In this document: piece by piece, positions 9,537 to 19,300 of the stretch
Layout: each line of letters begins with the position of its first letter
How positions within the stretch are numbered: the stretch's first letter is position 1
Source of the DNA: Eubacterium sp.
GTDB lineage: Bacteria > Bacillota > Clostridia > Lachnospirales > Lachnospiraceae
Assembly (NCBI GenBank): GCA_022796875.1
Contig: JAAWJJ010000004.1
Coordinates: 1 to 64,000, forward strand
Reading direction: 5' to 3'
Length of the DNA: 64,000 nt
Translations under genes and position numbers: made by a program
The notes under the pieces: model-generated
Told to the model about the DNA's origin: nothing
Database searches by the model: none
What the model saw: only the letters and a program-made list of their open reading frames with translations

Positions 9537-12500
9537 TTACAAAAATGCTTCACTTAATTGTATCTCATGGGTGCCGCTCCACGGCAGCCGGTAAAAGGGG
9601 AGTTTCTCCTCCTCCGGCTCTGCCCCGCTCCCGGTATACCGGGTTTGGAACGTCAGGTTTTGTACAAACTTTACCCCTCCGGTTCTTTTTAAGGCATGGG
9701 CAATCTGGTTCCGGTCCGGAAGCGTGCCGATCTCCCATCCTTCCCCGTAAAAATTACCGTCTAACGGATGCAGAAAACGTTCCAGTTCTTTCTGCGCCTT
9801 TTTCCGTACCGAAAAAATCTCGTTTTCCTGTTCCGGTTCGATCAGGGCCTTTACATCCAGGCTGATCAGTTCCGGCCTGATGACGGAAAATTTTCCCGTC
9901 CGGAATATGGTTTCATCCATATGTGCAGATATATACTCCTGTATCTGCAGTTTTATCCTTTCAAAACTATACGCATGTTCCGCATACTCTTTCGGAAGCA
10001 CCACAAGCGTTACCGCTCCCGGTTTTCTGTTTCCCTCCCGGTCGTATCCGGAAAAACACTTGACCTTGCTGATATTTCTGGTCGCTTCCCATGCCATATC
10101 CTCATAATCCCCTGCGGATACGCAGCGGTATCCGTGCCGTAATACCTGGGCATTCCGTTTGACGGCTTCCGCTACCGTTTCTCCGGAAACCCCTCCCGCC
10201 GCAGCGATCGGATTAAAGCTTCCGCTGATAAACCCAATACTCTGGCTCAGCCGGTTGATCTCTCCTGCCTTTTGGTTTCCCCGTTCCCCCTGGCAGTGTT
10301 GGTACCGGATACGGACGGCAATTTCATCCTGTTCGTCCAGGCAGGAAATATTCATATATTTCGGAAAAGTCACCCATCCGCTCTGGCGGTCAACGGCGAA
10401 CTCGCGCCTTTTCCCGCTCTGTCCGTCCAGCTCTTTTGCTTCTTTCCACTCTTCCCAGACCGGCTGCAGCGCTCCCTGCCGAAAATCTTTCCGCACCAGC
10501 ACCTGCACCCGGATATCCGCAATATCGGTAAACGGCAGGCGGATCTTTTTTTCTTCTTCCAAAGGCGCGATCCCATAACGTTCTTCTACAGTTTCAATCC
10601 CCAGAATACTTGTGGAATTAGGATAGATTCCTTCCACTTTCGGCGGATATGCTTCTTTTTTACTCCCAGGTTTCAGACAGCCGTCTTCCAGATCGAGCAG
10701 ACGGATCCAGTACAATTCCTGCCCAAACAACGCTGTCCGGCACAGATCGTGATTCTGCGTCCACGATACCAGTCCCGTATGATGAAATCCTTTTGTGCCG
10801 TCTATAGGATGCAGCGGTTTCCATCCGTCTTTCCCGCAATATTCCCACTGTACCGTCCGCGCGTCCTGGCGCAGCATATCGTTCAGGACGAATAACAGTT
10901 TTAACGGGCCGCCGGAAAACGGCTGTCCAAACCCCAGATAACAGGCGTCGTTTTGATCCGGGTTCCTGTCGCAGAAAGCTGCCGAAAAGCCTTCTTTTTC
11001 CATCTCTTCCCGGCTGATTTCCTGCCGTTTCAAATTGTTCTGCCGTACCGTTTTCGACGGAAAAAGGGGCGCGGCGGAATAGTCGTAGCTTAACAGCACG
11101 CGTCCTGCCACGGGCGCGACATAAGCCCCCCGCGTCTTATAGGCATTGTTTATTTTCAGTATTCTTGCCCGGATGGCATAGCTTTCCGTAGAATTGACCA
11201 GCACCCGGCTGATATCCGCCGGACAGGCAAACTCCATTTTTACCCGCCGGCTCCGGAAATCCTCTCCTGCCTGAAACAAATGTTTATACTCATTTCCCTC
11301 CGGCAGCCTCGTCCATCCAAACCCGTTATAGTATTCCCATACAACCTCCTGAACGGTAATATCGTATTCTTTCTCGGGAACGAAATCCCGTTTTTTCATA
11401 ATGGTCTTCCACTGCCTTTTTTCTTCTTCGGGCAGCTCCAGCGGAAGTTTGACAAAATCCAGGTCAAATTCGAGCCTTACATGCGCCCCGGCTTTTCCCA
11501 GCGCTTCTTCGCTGACAATGTAACATTCGTTATACAGGGACAACTCTGTTCCAAAAACCGGAAAATCCTCCATCTCCTGGTCCGTTCCGTTTACGTGGAG
11601 CAAATCCGGTTTACAGTTATCGTTTCTGACGGAAAGGCTGAGGGAAGAAAAACGGACCTTTGAAAACAATTCCGCATCCCGGATTTCGGCCTGTATTACA
11701 TACATAGAATCAAATTCTTCTTTTGCGGCAATCCCGCTGTCGCCGCCTGTAATCTCAAAACAGACCGTGCTTTCCCTGTCTTCGCCCAAATATTCCGCCT
11801 CCGGTTCCTCGCCGGAATGTATCACTTCCGGTTCCTTGCCCTTTTGGGACAGACGCAAATCAGTAACGGCTTCATATCCGTCCACGGTTCCGTAAGAAAA
11901 GGAGATGCCGTTCCCCTCCCGCAGCGCCTGCCGCCACTTTTTCACCTCCGCTTTCGCGCCGGCAAACTGAAAGGAAAGTTCTGCCGCCGCGCTTGCCGCA
12001 ATATCCAGACCGTGTGGAAAACAGAAAAAAATCCGGTGCCGCTGCAAATTTTTCCCTTTTTTCCCAAACAGATAAAAGGACGGCGTTTTCTCCCGTTCCC
12101 GGTCAAACACCTGATAAATCCCGTCGTCCTGCGGATTTGACACATATATTTTCTCTAAATCCATTTGCCGGACCAGGACGTCTTCCCGGGTTTCAAATAC
12201 AACCGGGATGTCCTCTGCCTGCGCCAGCAGTTTCGTCCCCTGCAAAACTTCTTCTTCCCTTTCCAGCCCCTCCGGCAGCTCAAAAGTAACGAAACCTTCC
12301 GCCGGCTTTGCCGGGAGCATATTCGCATGGACTTCATGAAAAAAAGAAAGCATATCTTTGGCCGCAGACAGATTAAACCGCCGGATATTATCCGACATCA
12401 TGTCCGCAAACAACGCCACCAGAGCCGTGCCCGCATCCGGATCTTCCTCATTGTACTGCCATTCCGGAACATACTGTTTCGCACACGTTTTCATATATTC

Positions 12501-12545
12501 CACGAAATCCTGCGCGGTACGTTTTTCTTTTTTGGGAATATGCAT
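9537..12545 (-). CDS. Large baseplate J-like protein
   Basis: 1002 residues, longer than the neighbouring J-like protein. The N-terminal 'PDAGTALVALFADMMSDNI' motif (about 40-60) and the C-terminal block 'GVKFVQNLTFQTRYTG' fit the CIS baseplate J family. A typical 'EDYEDMAWEATRNISKVKC'-like segment is present at about 815-835. The middle is a long series of beta-rich inserts of the kind that forms wedge arms. Its start is preceded by 'AAAGGAGGAGCG' and by an unusual set of short tandem repeats (separate entry). It probably pairs with the following J-like protein to make the baseplate ring. The assignment is firm at family level; fine structure is not predictable. Confidence 0.82.
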   Translation of the reverse strand: MHIPKKEKRTAQDFVEYMKTCAKQYVPEWQYNEEDPDAGTALVALFADMMSDNIRRFNLSAAKDMLSFFHEVHANMLPAKPAEGFVTFELPEGLEREEEVLQGTKLLAQAEDIPVVFETREDVLVRQMDLEKIYVSNPQDDGIYQVFDREREKTPSFYLFGKKGKNLQRHRIFFCFPHGLDIAASAAAELSFQFAGAKAEVKKWRQALREGNGISFSYGTVDGYEAVTDLRLSQKGKEPEVIHSGEEPEAEYLGEDRESTVCFEITGGDSGIAAKEEFDSMYVIQAEIRDAELFSKVRFSSLSLSVRNDNCKPDLLHVNGTDQEMEDFPVFGTELSLYNECYIVSEEALGKAGAHVRLEFDLDFVKLPLELPEEEKRQWKTIMKKRDFVPEKEYDITVQEVVWEYYNGFGWTRLPEGNEYKHLFQAGEDFRSRRVKMEFACPADISRVLVNSTESYAIRARILKINNAYKTRGAYVAPVAGRVLLSYDYSAAPLFPSKTVRQNNLKRQEISREEMEKEGFSAAFCDRNPDQNDACYLGFGQPFSGGPLKLLFVLNDMLRQDARTVQWEYCGKDGWKPLHPIDGTKGFHHTGLVSWTQNHDLCRTALFGQELYWIRLLDLEDGCLKPGSKKEAYPPKVEGIYPNSTSILGIETVEERYGIAPLEEEKKIRLPFTDIADIRVQVLVRKDFRQGALQPVWEEWKEAKELDGQSGKRREFAVDRQSGWVTFPKYMNISCLDEQDEIAVRIRYQHCQGERGNQKAGEINRLSQSIGFISGSFNPIAAAGGVSGETVAEAVKRNAQVLRHGYRCVSAGDYEDMAWEATRNISKVKCFSGYDREGNRKPGAVTLVVLPKEYAEHAYSFERIKLQIQEYISAHMDETIFRTGKFSVIRPELISLDVKALIEPEQENEIFSVRKKAQKELERFLHPLDGNFYGEGWEIGTLPDRNQIAHALKRTGGVKFVQNLTFQTRYTGSGAEPEEEKLPFYRLPWSGTHEIQLSEAFL

Positions 12546-12617
12546 GGGACGCTCCTCCTTTCTGATTCTTCATCATTCTGCCTGATCCTTCGTCATTCCG
12601 CCTGATTCTTCATCATT
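12546..12617 (-). repeat. Three 20 nt tandem repeats forming overlapping mini-ORFs
   Basis: Between the gp25 gene and the large J-like gene, the minus strand carries three near-identical 20 nt units ('GAATGATGAAGAATCAGGCG', the same motif with ACG in place of the second ATG, and a third copy ending AAA). Each unit contains ATG. Because 20 is not a multiple of 3, each mini-ORF (M-M-K-N-Q-A-E, M-T-K-D-Q-A-E) ends in a TGA overlapping the next ATG. The gp25 stop lies in the first unit. The third mini-ORF runs through the true ribosome site of the J-like gene. Confidence 0.75.
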
Positions 12618-13026
12618 CTCCTTCATTAATAAAAAACGGATAAACCATATTATATAAATTGTTCGTGGAACGGACCACATAGCTGACACGGATTAATAGC
12701 AGTCCCTGCCCGACCTGTTCGTCGCTGATCTCGGCCTGTACTCCCGTGATGCGCGGTTCCCACCGGATCAGCGCCTGTTCCACCTCGTTTTTCATCGCAT
12801 ATAACGTCGTGTAGTCCGCCGTTTCAAAAGAATACTCCCAGATCCGGCAGCCAAATTCCGGCTCCATCATCCGTTCGCCGCGTTTCGTACCAATGATAAT
12901 CCGCACCGACTCTTCAATATTTTCCTCTCCGGAAGACATCCGGATCCGCCCTGTGGCGCCGTCCACCGTGACCGGAAATTTCCATCCGGTGCCGAGAAAC
13001 GCTTTTACCTCTTTGTTTTGTTCCAT
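12613..13026 (-). CDS. GPW/gp25-like baseplate wedge protein (Pvc9-type)
   Basis: 137 residues, the normal size for gp25/GPW proteins. The family signature is clear: 'IEESVRIIIGTKRGERMMEPEFGCRI' is the conserved helix-turn carrying the EFG motif (about 40-60; only part quoted as one run would exceed limits), followed by 'IRWEPRITGVQAEI'. T4 gp25 and Pvc9 seed sheath polymerisation on the baseplate, with the C-terminal strand acting as template for the first sheath ring. It lies 15 bp after the spike gene. High confidence from motif and context. Confidence 0.92.
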   Translation of the reverse strand: MEQNKEVKAFLGTGWKFPVTVDGATGRIRMSSGEENIEESVRIIIGTKRGERMMEPEFGCRIWEYSFETADYTTLYAMKNEVEQALIRWEPRITGVQAEISDEQVGQGLLLIRVSYVVRSTNNLYNMVYPFFINEGE

Positions 13027-13041
13027 CCGTCCGCCTCCGTA

Positions 13042-13830
13042 TTAATTGATCTTTACCATACTTCCTTTCAGCTGCGCCATTCCGGATGCCTGGAGCCCCA
13101 GTTCCCCGTCCGCCTTTATTTTTACGCTGGTTCCGCTTATATTTGCCGTCTGTCCTTTCAGTTTCAGGCTCTGCTTTCCGTTTAACGAAACCGTATCTGC
13201 AGCGATCGTTACCGTACTGCCGTCCGTGCTGAACACTTCTTTGCTCCCGACTTTCAATTTGATCGCCGTTTTGGCCGTTACGGTAATATTTCCTCCTTTG
13301 CAGTCCAGTAAAATACAGTTCTTTTTCTCTTTATCCTGAATGGAAACCGCCTGCTTCTCATCGTCAATCGTAATCTCCGTTTCTTTCGGCGTCTGGATCG
13401 TAATCTTTTCTTTCTTCTCTTCATCAGAAAATAAAATCTTATTTCCTGCTTTTGTGATCATCGTCTTCTCCGTATTTTTCTCATTGACCGTATTTTTCGG
13501 GTGGGCGTCCGTTTTATTCCATAAACATCCCAGTATGACCGGCATATTTAAATTTCCCTGAATAAATCCTACGATGACTTCCGTATCAATTTCCGGAAGC
13601 CAGTAATTGCCGTATTCTTTTCCTCCGTACGGCGTCAGCACCCTGACCCAGTCTGAGGTCTTATGATTTTTTTCTCCGAGAAGATACTCTACTTTAACCA
13701 TCCCCGGATGATCTTTATCCCAGATCTCTTTTACGACAGCGTTTAACAGCCCGGGAGCCGTAATGGCGGGAAGAGTATCGTTTTCTTTTTTCGTTTCCAG
13801 TAATTCGTCATAGAAATTCAACGTTTCCAA
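13042..13830 (-). CDS. Baseplate spike protein, gpV/gp5-like OB fold plus beta helix
   Basis: 262 residues. Residues about 25-115 form the OB-fold of the gpV/VgrG/gp5 group ('GGKEYGNYWLPEIDTEVIVG' and 'NMPVILGCLWN'). Residues about 150-262 are a run of short repeats with alternating Val/Ile/Thr/Gly ('ITVTAKTAIKLKVG', 'VTIAADTVSLNG'), the pattern of the trimeric gp5 needle. No lysozyme or effector domain is attached. In Pvc8 the gpD-like and gpV-like halves are one protein; here they are two genes overlapping by 13 bp, as in T4 (gp27/gp5). It would form the puncturing needle at the hub. Confidence 0.88.
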   Translation of the reverse strand: METLNFYDELLETKKENDTLPAITAPGLLNAVVKEIWDKDHPGMVKVEYLLGEKNHKTSDWVRVLTPYGGKEYGNYWLPEIDTEVIVGFIQGNLNMPVILGCLWNKTDAHPKNTVNEKNTEKTMITKAGNKILFSDEEKKEKITIQTPKETEITIDDEKQAVSIQDKEKKNCILLDCKGGNITVTAKTAIKLKVGSKEVFSTDGSTVTIAADTVSLNGKQSLKLKGQTANISGTSVKIKADGELGLQASGMAQLKGSMVKIN

Positions 13831-14879
13831 CCTCCCGCTTCAAACGACGTCCGATATCCGTCCCCGCTGAACGTATGCTTTGCTTCCGCTATATCATACG
13901 TCCCGTTGAGCAGTTTTCCGTCGGCGTTTTTTATTTTCACATGCCCTCCCGGCAAAATCTCCGGAATCCCGATACAGGTCCCGCTGGCCTGCCTGGCTTT
14001 CTTTTTTTCCTGTTCCGCTTTATAATCCGCAATTTTTTTCGCGTCCCCGTCGGCCTGGATATCCGCGTTCATTTCCGTGATCTCGCTTTGTACGAGCGCT
14101 TTCTGGCTGTCGTCCGCCTTTACGGCGATTTTTGCCTCGACCTCTTTTTTCTTTCCGACGTCCTGCCCGAGAATTTTAATTACGGTATCCTGAAAAGAAG
14201 CCCGCCTCTGAAAATAAATAAAATCTCCCGGCCACTCCAATTCCACGGTACCAAACAGATCCGCCGACAGTTTTTTAAAATAGACCGTTCCTGCGTGTAC
14301 AAAAAAATCCCGTTCTCCTTTTTTACAAAGCTCTTCGGTAATAAATTTGTAGTCGTTTCCGTTCTGGATAATACATTCCACGTCCATTTTGTCCGTATTG
14401 TCCACGCTGGTGTTTTTATAAGCCGCTTTATAATTCTTGATCACTTCCTGAAACGCTTCCGAATAACTTTTTACTTTATGGGAAATGTTGCTCTTTTTGC
14501 TTCCCATCATAATTTTCCTTACATCCACCGCCATAACATGGACGGTCGGTGCGTCAGACAGTTCGTAGTTGATCTCCTCGATATAGCCGTAAAATAAAGA
14601 AGTCAAAGACGAACCGTATCCCATCTCTATTTCCACCAGCGCCCCCAGAATAAAATCAGAGCTGATCTTACTGACAAACCGTCTGTTTTTGGCGTCGTAT
14701 ACATCAGATAATTTGATGCTGGCAGCGCTGGAAGCTTCCTTTGACAGCGTCACTTCCACCGTTTCTACTACATAATCACTGTTTTTGGAAACCTCTTTGC
14801 CCGCTACTTTTACTTTCAAAGCCGGCACGAGAAAATCTTTGTATTTTGACATCAAACCCGACATGGAAACTGTAGACAA
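13818..14879 (-). CDS. gpD/gp27-like hub protein (N-terminal half of a Pvc8)
   Basis: 353 residues. It matches the phage late-control gene D group: an N-terminal barrel with 'SKEASSAASIKLSDVYDAKN' and 'LVEIEMGYGSSLTSLFYGYI' (about 48-120), then 'DVRKIMMGSKKSNI' and 'DFFVHAGTVYFKKL'. A lysine/alanine-rich helical insert spans about 235-295. It ends with 'GGHVKIKNADGKLLNGTYDI' followed by 'AKHTFSGDGYRTSFEAGG', the usual C-terminal barrel. It makes the trimeric hub linking tube to spike. The 13 bp overlap with the gpV-like gene implies coupled translation. A duplicated segment lies just upstream, at the end of the LysM gene. Confidence 0.88.
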   Translation of the reverse strand: MSTVSMSGLMSKYKDFLVPALKVKVAGKEVSKNSDYVVETVEVTLSKEASSAASIKLSDVYDAKNRRFVSKISSDFILGALVEIEMGYGSSLTSLFYGYIEEINYELSDAPTVHVMAVDVRKIMMGSKKSNISHKVKSYSEAFQEVIKNYKAAYKNTSVDNTDKMDVECIIQNGNDYKFITEELCKKGERDFFVHAGTVYFKKLSADLFGTVELEWPGDFIYFQRRASFQDTVIKILGQDVGKKKEVEAKIAVKADDSQKALVQSEITEMNADIQADGDAKKIADYKAEQEKKKARQASGTCIGIPEILPGGHVKIKNADGKLLNGTYDIAEAKHTFSGDGYRTSFEAGGWKR

Positions 14880-14880
14880 T

Positions 14881-14935
14881 GCTTCTCCCCCGCTTTTCGT
14901 TTTATAATGCCGGCAGTTTTATAATGCCGGCAGTT
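14881..14935 (-). repeat. 17 nt direct duplication over the LysM stop codon
   Basis: On the minus strand the sequence 'AACTGCCGGCATTATAA' occurs twice in a row. The first copy encodes the last residues and stop of the LysM protein; the second lies directly after the stop. It is a simple local duplication and leaves both neighbouring reading frames intact. Confidence 0.7.
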
Positions 14936-15596
14936 TTACTACCTGCCCCGCTTTGATATCCAACGGATTCCGGATCCCGTTTTCCCGCGCAATGACTTTC
15001 CACAAATCCGGATCACCGTATTCCGCATACGCCAGATCCCATAGCTGCATCCCGTCTTTCACCGTCCGGTATTTGGTACGGTCCGGCGATTCAAACGGGG
15101 ATTTCCTCTTGTTGTCTTTCGGGGAAAACAGCGATTTAAACGTCAGGTTCACTTTTGCCCGGACCGGCATCCCGCTTTCCGTAAACATCGTATACGTATG
15201 GTTGACTTTTGTGACGATTCCTTCAAAATTCAGCGACCCCCACCGGAAAGTGACTTTCGGCGGCCGGTGCAGGCTTCCGTCGATCGACGTCGTTTCCGCT
15301 ATCTCCCTTGTAATTTCGGAAACGTCCGAGGACTGGCTTCCGCCTCCGATTCCGGGAACGGATACCGGAAGAAACGACGAGGTATTGGAAACGTATGTGT
15401 CCAGAAAAAGGCTGACGCTTAATTCCGTGGCGTCGCCGGAAATGTACTGTATGACGGGGCCGTCCAGTCCCGGTACTTTTTTTTCGGAATACGATGCGCT
15501 GTCCGTCAGCTGGTATTCCGAAGGGTTGAACAGGACGTCGATCGTTTTGGAACCTGTTTCTTTTTCAATAATCAGTTTTGCTTTGGTCAAACCCAT
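14919..15596 (-). CDS. LysM-containing hub/tube-adaptor protein (Pvc7-like)
   Basis: 225 residues. The N-terminal part ('FNPSEYQLTDSASYSEKKVPG') is the conserved start of the CIS LysM protein group, and 'RVKVNLTFKS'-type strands follow. The last 50 residues form one LysM module ('KDGMQLWDLAYAEYGDPDLW', ending 'VVKLPAL'). In Afp and PVC, Pvc7 bridges the tube initiator and the gp27-like hub. The gene is separated from the next CIS gene upstream by 780 bp of non-coding repeat DNA, the only large gap in the operon. There is no signal peptide, so the LysM is structural here rather than for wall export. Confidence 0.88.
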   Translation of the reverse strand: MGLTKAKLIIEKETGSKTIDVLFNPSEYQLTDSASYSEKKVPGLDGPVIQYISGDATELSVSLFLDTYVSNTSSFLPVSVPGIGGGSQSSDVSEITREIAETTSIDGSLHRPPKVTFRWGSLNFEGIVTKVNHTYTMFTESGMPVRAKVNLTFKSLFSPKDNKRKSPFESPDRTKYRTVKDGMQLWDLAYAEYGDPDLWKVIARENGIRNPLDIKAGQVVKLPAL

Positions 15597-16376
15597 GAGG
15601 TGATTCCTTTCTTTTTAGTTGCTTTTTTGTGGTTCGGTGCCTGGACGCGCGGATGAAATTCTTATGTATTATCTGCTCCAGCAATTGGATTTTCTAAACA
15701 CTCTGATATCGTCACCGTACCCGTACGCAACCGCCCGTGATTCGCCATCCAGGCTCAGCACGGGCTTTCCGGGACATCCCTGTCCCGAAATTGCTGCCAA
15801 ACGCACAGAGTGTAAGAAAATCTCATTTGCCTCCACAATGATAATTCATAAGAATTTCATCCGCTTGGCCAGCGCTACGCTACACATAGGGCGCTCGGAA
15901 AGTTGCGCCCGCAAGTTCCCTGCCGTCCCCCATTGTCAATCGCGTCCGTCACTTTCCACTACCAAACGCTCCTGACGTCTTCCGTTGGCAATTGCTCCTG
16001 CCGTCCCCCGTTGTCAATCGCGCCGCCGCTTCCCTCCTAGTCAATCATTTCTGAAGATTCAGGCGTCAAAAGGGAACGGATTTCGTTGTACTTGGGCCGG
16101 CAGATTGCACAAAATAATTACTAATTGCCTTGTGCAGGAAAATAAGATTTTCTTAGCATCCTGCACATAATCAGTAATTTCGGGACAGGGACGTCCCGAA
16201 AAGCCCGTGCCTGAGCCTGGATGGCGAATCACGGGCGGTTACGTGAATTGAAATAAACTGCTCAGGATGGTTAGAAAATCTATTTGACGAAACAGGCAAA
16301 AAGAAATATTTTGTGCAATCCAGACGGCAAAAACACAAAACCACCTTTTGCAGCCGAATCTTTAGAAGTAATTGCG
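15597..16376. repeat. Non-coding 780 bp gap with a double-hairpin element (copy A)
   Basis: No gene is credible here. Two imperfect palindromes of about 215-220 nt (15,652-15,866 and 16,102-16,323) lie head to head. Each holds a small core hairpin ('GGGACATCCCTGTCCC' near 15,771 and its inverted form near 16,181). The arms flanking the cores (about 15,725-15,797 and 16,168-16,242) are inverted copies over about 70 bp with few mismatches. Between them are two direct copies of a segment of about 30 bp starting 'CCTGCCGTCCCCC'. The element belongs to the same family as that at 31,759-32,446. It sits inside the CIS operon between the LysM gene and the 1222-residue gene. Confidence 0.75.
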
Positions 16377-19300
16377 TCATATCAATCCCCTCCGCAGCCG
16401 TTCTATATGCAGTTCTTCATGAAGCTGCCTTTTCACTTTCTCCACAATATTCCCGACACTTTCTCTTCCAATTCCCTGATTTTCCACTTTTTTCAGTTTA
16501 CTCTCTACCTCTTTTAAACGTACTTCCAGTTGCTGTTGAAACTCTTTCGCCTGCGCCGCTTCCGCCTGTAACGCTTTTGTCTGCATCTGTACTTTTTCCG
16601 ATACACGCTGATTCGTTTTCAAAACCTGCCGTTCGCTTTCCGGCAAATAACGGTTTGTCTGTAATATTTGCCGCTCGTTTTCTGTCAACGACATGTTATC
16701 TGGTAAATTCATGTTCTCCGGTAAATGCATGTTACCCGATAAGTGCATGTTTTCTGGTAAATGTATGTTATCCGATAAATGTACGTGATCCGATAAATGT
16801 ACGTGATCCGATAAATGCATGTGATCTGGAAGTTCCACTGTTTCTTTCGTTAATTTTGTGGAAAGTTCTATGCTGTTTTTTGTCTGGAATATGTTTTGGT
16901 TGATTTCTTTCTCTAACCATTTTTCTGTCGTTTCAAACAGCGTATCTTTTTCTTTGTCAGTTCGCTGCCGATACGCTTCATATTCCTGTATGTAATAAAC
17001 GAATTTTGGATATGTATCGTAAATGCTTTGTCCGTCCGCCTGAAAAAACGGAATGTTTTCTTTCTCCGGTTCTTTCCTTGCGGCATCCTCGTGCTGCTGA
17101 TTCTTCCGGACGGGTTGCTGTTCCCGCTCTTGCAGCGACACAATCTGATCCGCCAGACGATAAACCAGTTCTTTATATTCTTTCGTATCCGTCTGCGAAA
17201 TCCGGTTCAGTAATTTACGTATAGACGCATCCTGAAGCTGCTGTTCCCGATATGCCAGAGGAACTCCCGTTCCCTGCAGCCTGTTATTGATTTGATCCAG
17301 CAACTGCTGCAGCCTGTTTCTCTCTTTTGAAACCTCAATTTGCTGCCGGATCGTTTCCGCCTGTAGCTGCTCCGGTACTGCAGCAGATGAATTTTCCTCC
17401 GAAAAAACTGTTTTTTCCATCGGTTGCTGCTCTGCTGAAAACTCGTTTTCTCCGTTTTCTTTTACGGAATAAATAAGCAGCGCCTGCCCCCATTCCCGCA
17501 GTTCTGGAAACGCTGAATCCGATACTTCTGATAACTGTTGTGGAAAAACATCTTTTCCAGACTGAGTACGCATCAGGATCACATCTGCCAGATGCCTGAC
17601 AAATTCCTGATATTCTGTTGCTTCCATTCCCCGGACATACGTTAACAATTCCTGCACCGACGGTTTTTGTAGCAGCGTTTCCCGATCTGCCAGCAATCCT
17701 TTTCCCTGGATATGCACGGTGAGTTGTTCGATCAGTTTTTTCAATTCTGCCGCTTCCGGTTTTGTAAAATCCGCCGGATGCCGTTCTGTTTCTCCGGTTT
17801 GTATCAGCGCTGTGCTCCACTTTTGCAATTGATGAATATACTGCTGTGAGAAATTTTGCCGCTGCAAATTTTGCTGCAAAACATCTTTTCCAGACTGAAT
17901 ACGCATCAGGATCGCACCCGACAGATGCCTGATAAATTCCTGATATTCCGTCGTTTCCATTCCCCGGACATACGTTAGCAATTCCTGCACTGACGGTTTT
18001 TGTAGCAGCGTTTCCTGATAGGTCAGCAATCCTTTTTCCTGGATATGTATGGTAAGCTGTTTGATCAGTTTTTTTAGTTCTCCTGCTGACGGAGCCACGG
18101 TATCTATCGTAGGCGCCAGAATCGTGGTATCTGTGGAATGTGCTGAGGCCACGGTATTTAACGTAAGTTCCGAATTTATGGTATCCGTGGAATGTGCCGG
18201 ACTTGCCGGCTTTTGCTCTGTTTTTTCAGCATTTAGCAACGCTGTGCTCCACTGGAACAATTGATGGACAAATTCTGGAGCAAGGTTTTGAAATTCCGTT
18301 TCTGCATTTTTTATCCTGCCGGGAAATCCGAAAGTTCTTTCATATGGAAAACGCTCCGAAAACTGCTCGTCTGTGTGTACGGATAAAACCTCCGAATAAT
18401 TTTCCAGAATCCGTCTTTCCAGCCGTATGGCTTCCTGCTTCTGATTTTGTAGTTTTTTTTCAGCTTCACTCTCCAGCTGCCGCGCTTTTTCCGTAATCAC
18501 AGATAATTCTGTCGCTTCCATGATCGCCGACAGTTCCGTCGTCCCTATTATCTCCTGCAACTCCCGGCTCCGTACAACGGACATTTCTTCGGAATATGTT
18601 TTCACGACCGCAGCTTCTACCGGCGTTTCTTCGGCATACAGCTTCCCGGACGCTGTTTCTGCCGGCATTTCTTCCGCATACGGTTTCCCGGACGCTGTTT
18701 CTACTGGGGTTTCTTCGGAATATGTTTTCCCGTCCGTAGTTTCTGCCGGCATTTCTTCCGCATACGGTTTCCCGGACGCTGTTTCTACCGGCGTTTCTTT
18801 TGCATTTGGTTTTCTAAAAATAAGTTCCCCGGCTATAGTTTTTACAGGCGCTTCTTCGGCGGAATACACATCCGTATTTTCCGGCCAAAATACTTCCTGC
18901 TGCAAAGACGCTTTCATCTTTACGGCATATTTTTCCTGTATCTTTTTTAATCTGGCTTCATATTTTCTGCATATTTCGCCGCGGATTTCCGCTCTTTCCG
19001 CCTGTACTTCCGGCCGCCCTGTTTTTTTCAGTTCTTCCTGCATTTGGCGTGCTTTTGTGACCGCTTTCGGAAATTCTTTTAGGAAAACACGGAGTTCCTC
19101 GAGCTCCATCCGTTCCATTTGGCGAACGACTTCTTTTTTCTCCCTTTTCCAAATCAGGCCGATACGAAACAGACCCGTGAGGAGCTGGCCGGTACGGAAC
19201 AGGCCCGTGGAGAGCTGGCCGGTACGGAACGTGCGAAGTAATTCGTTTTTTTCCGCCGTGGTATTTTTTCGCAGAAAAAGAACTTTCTGATAAAAATTCC

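Noticed and set aside
15619..16170. Short plus-strand frames of 118 and 61 codons in the gap
   Set aside because: They run across the palindromes of repeat element A; no ribosome site and no protein-like composition.
18520..19290. 256-codon plus-strand frame with Ser/Val-rich repeats
   Set aside because: It mirrors the repeat array of the 1222-residue gene on the other strand; the repeats explain the open frame.
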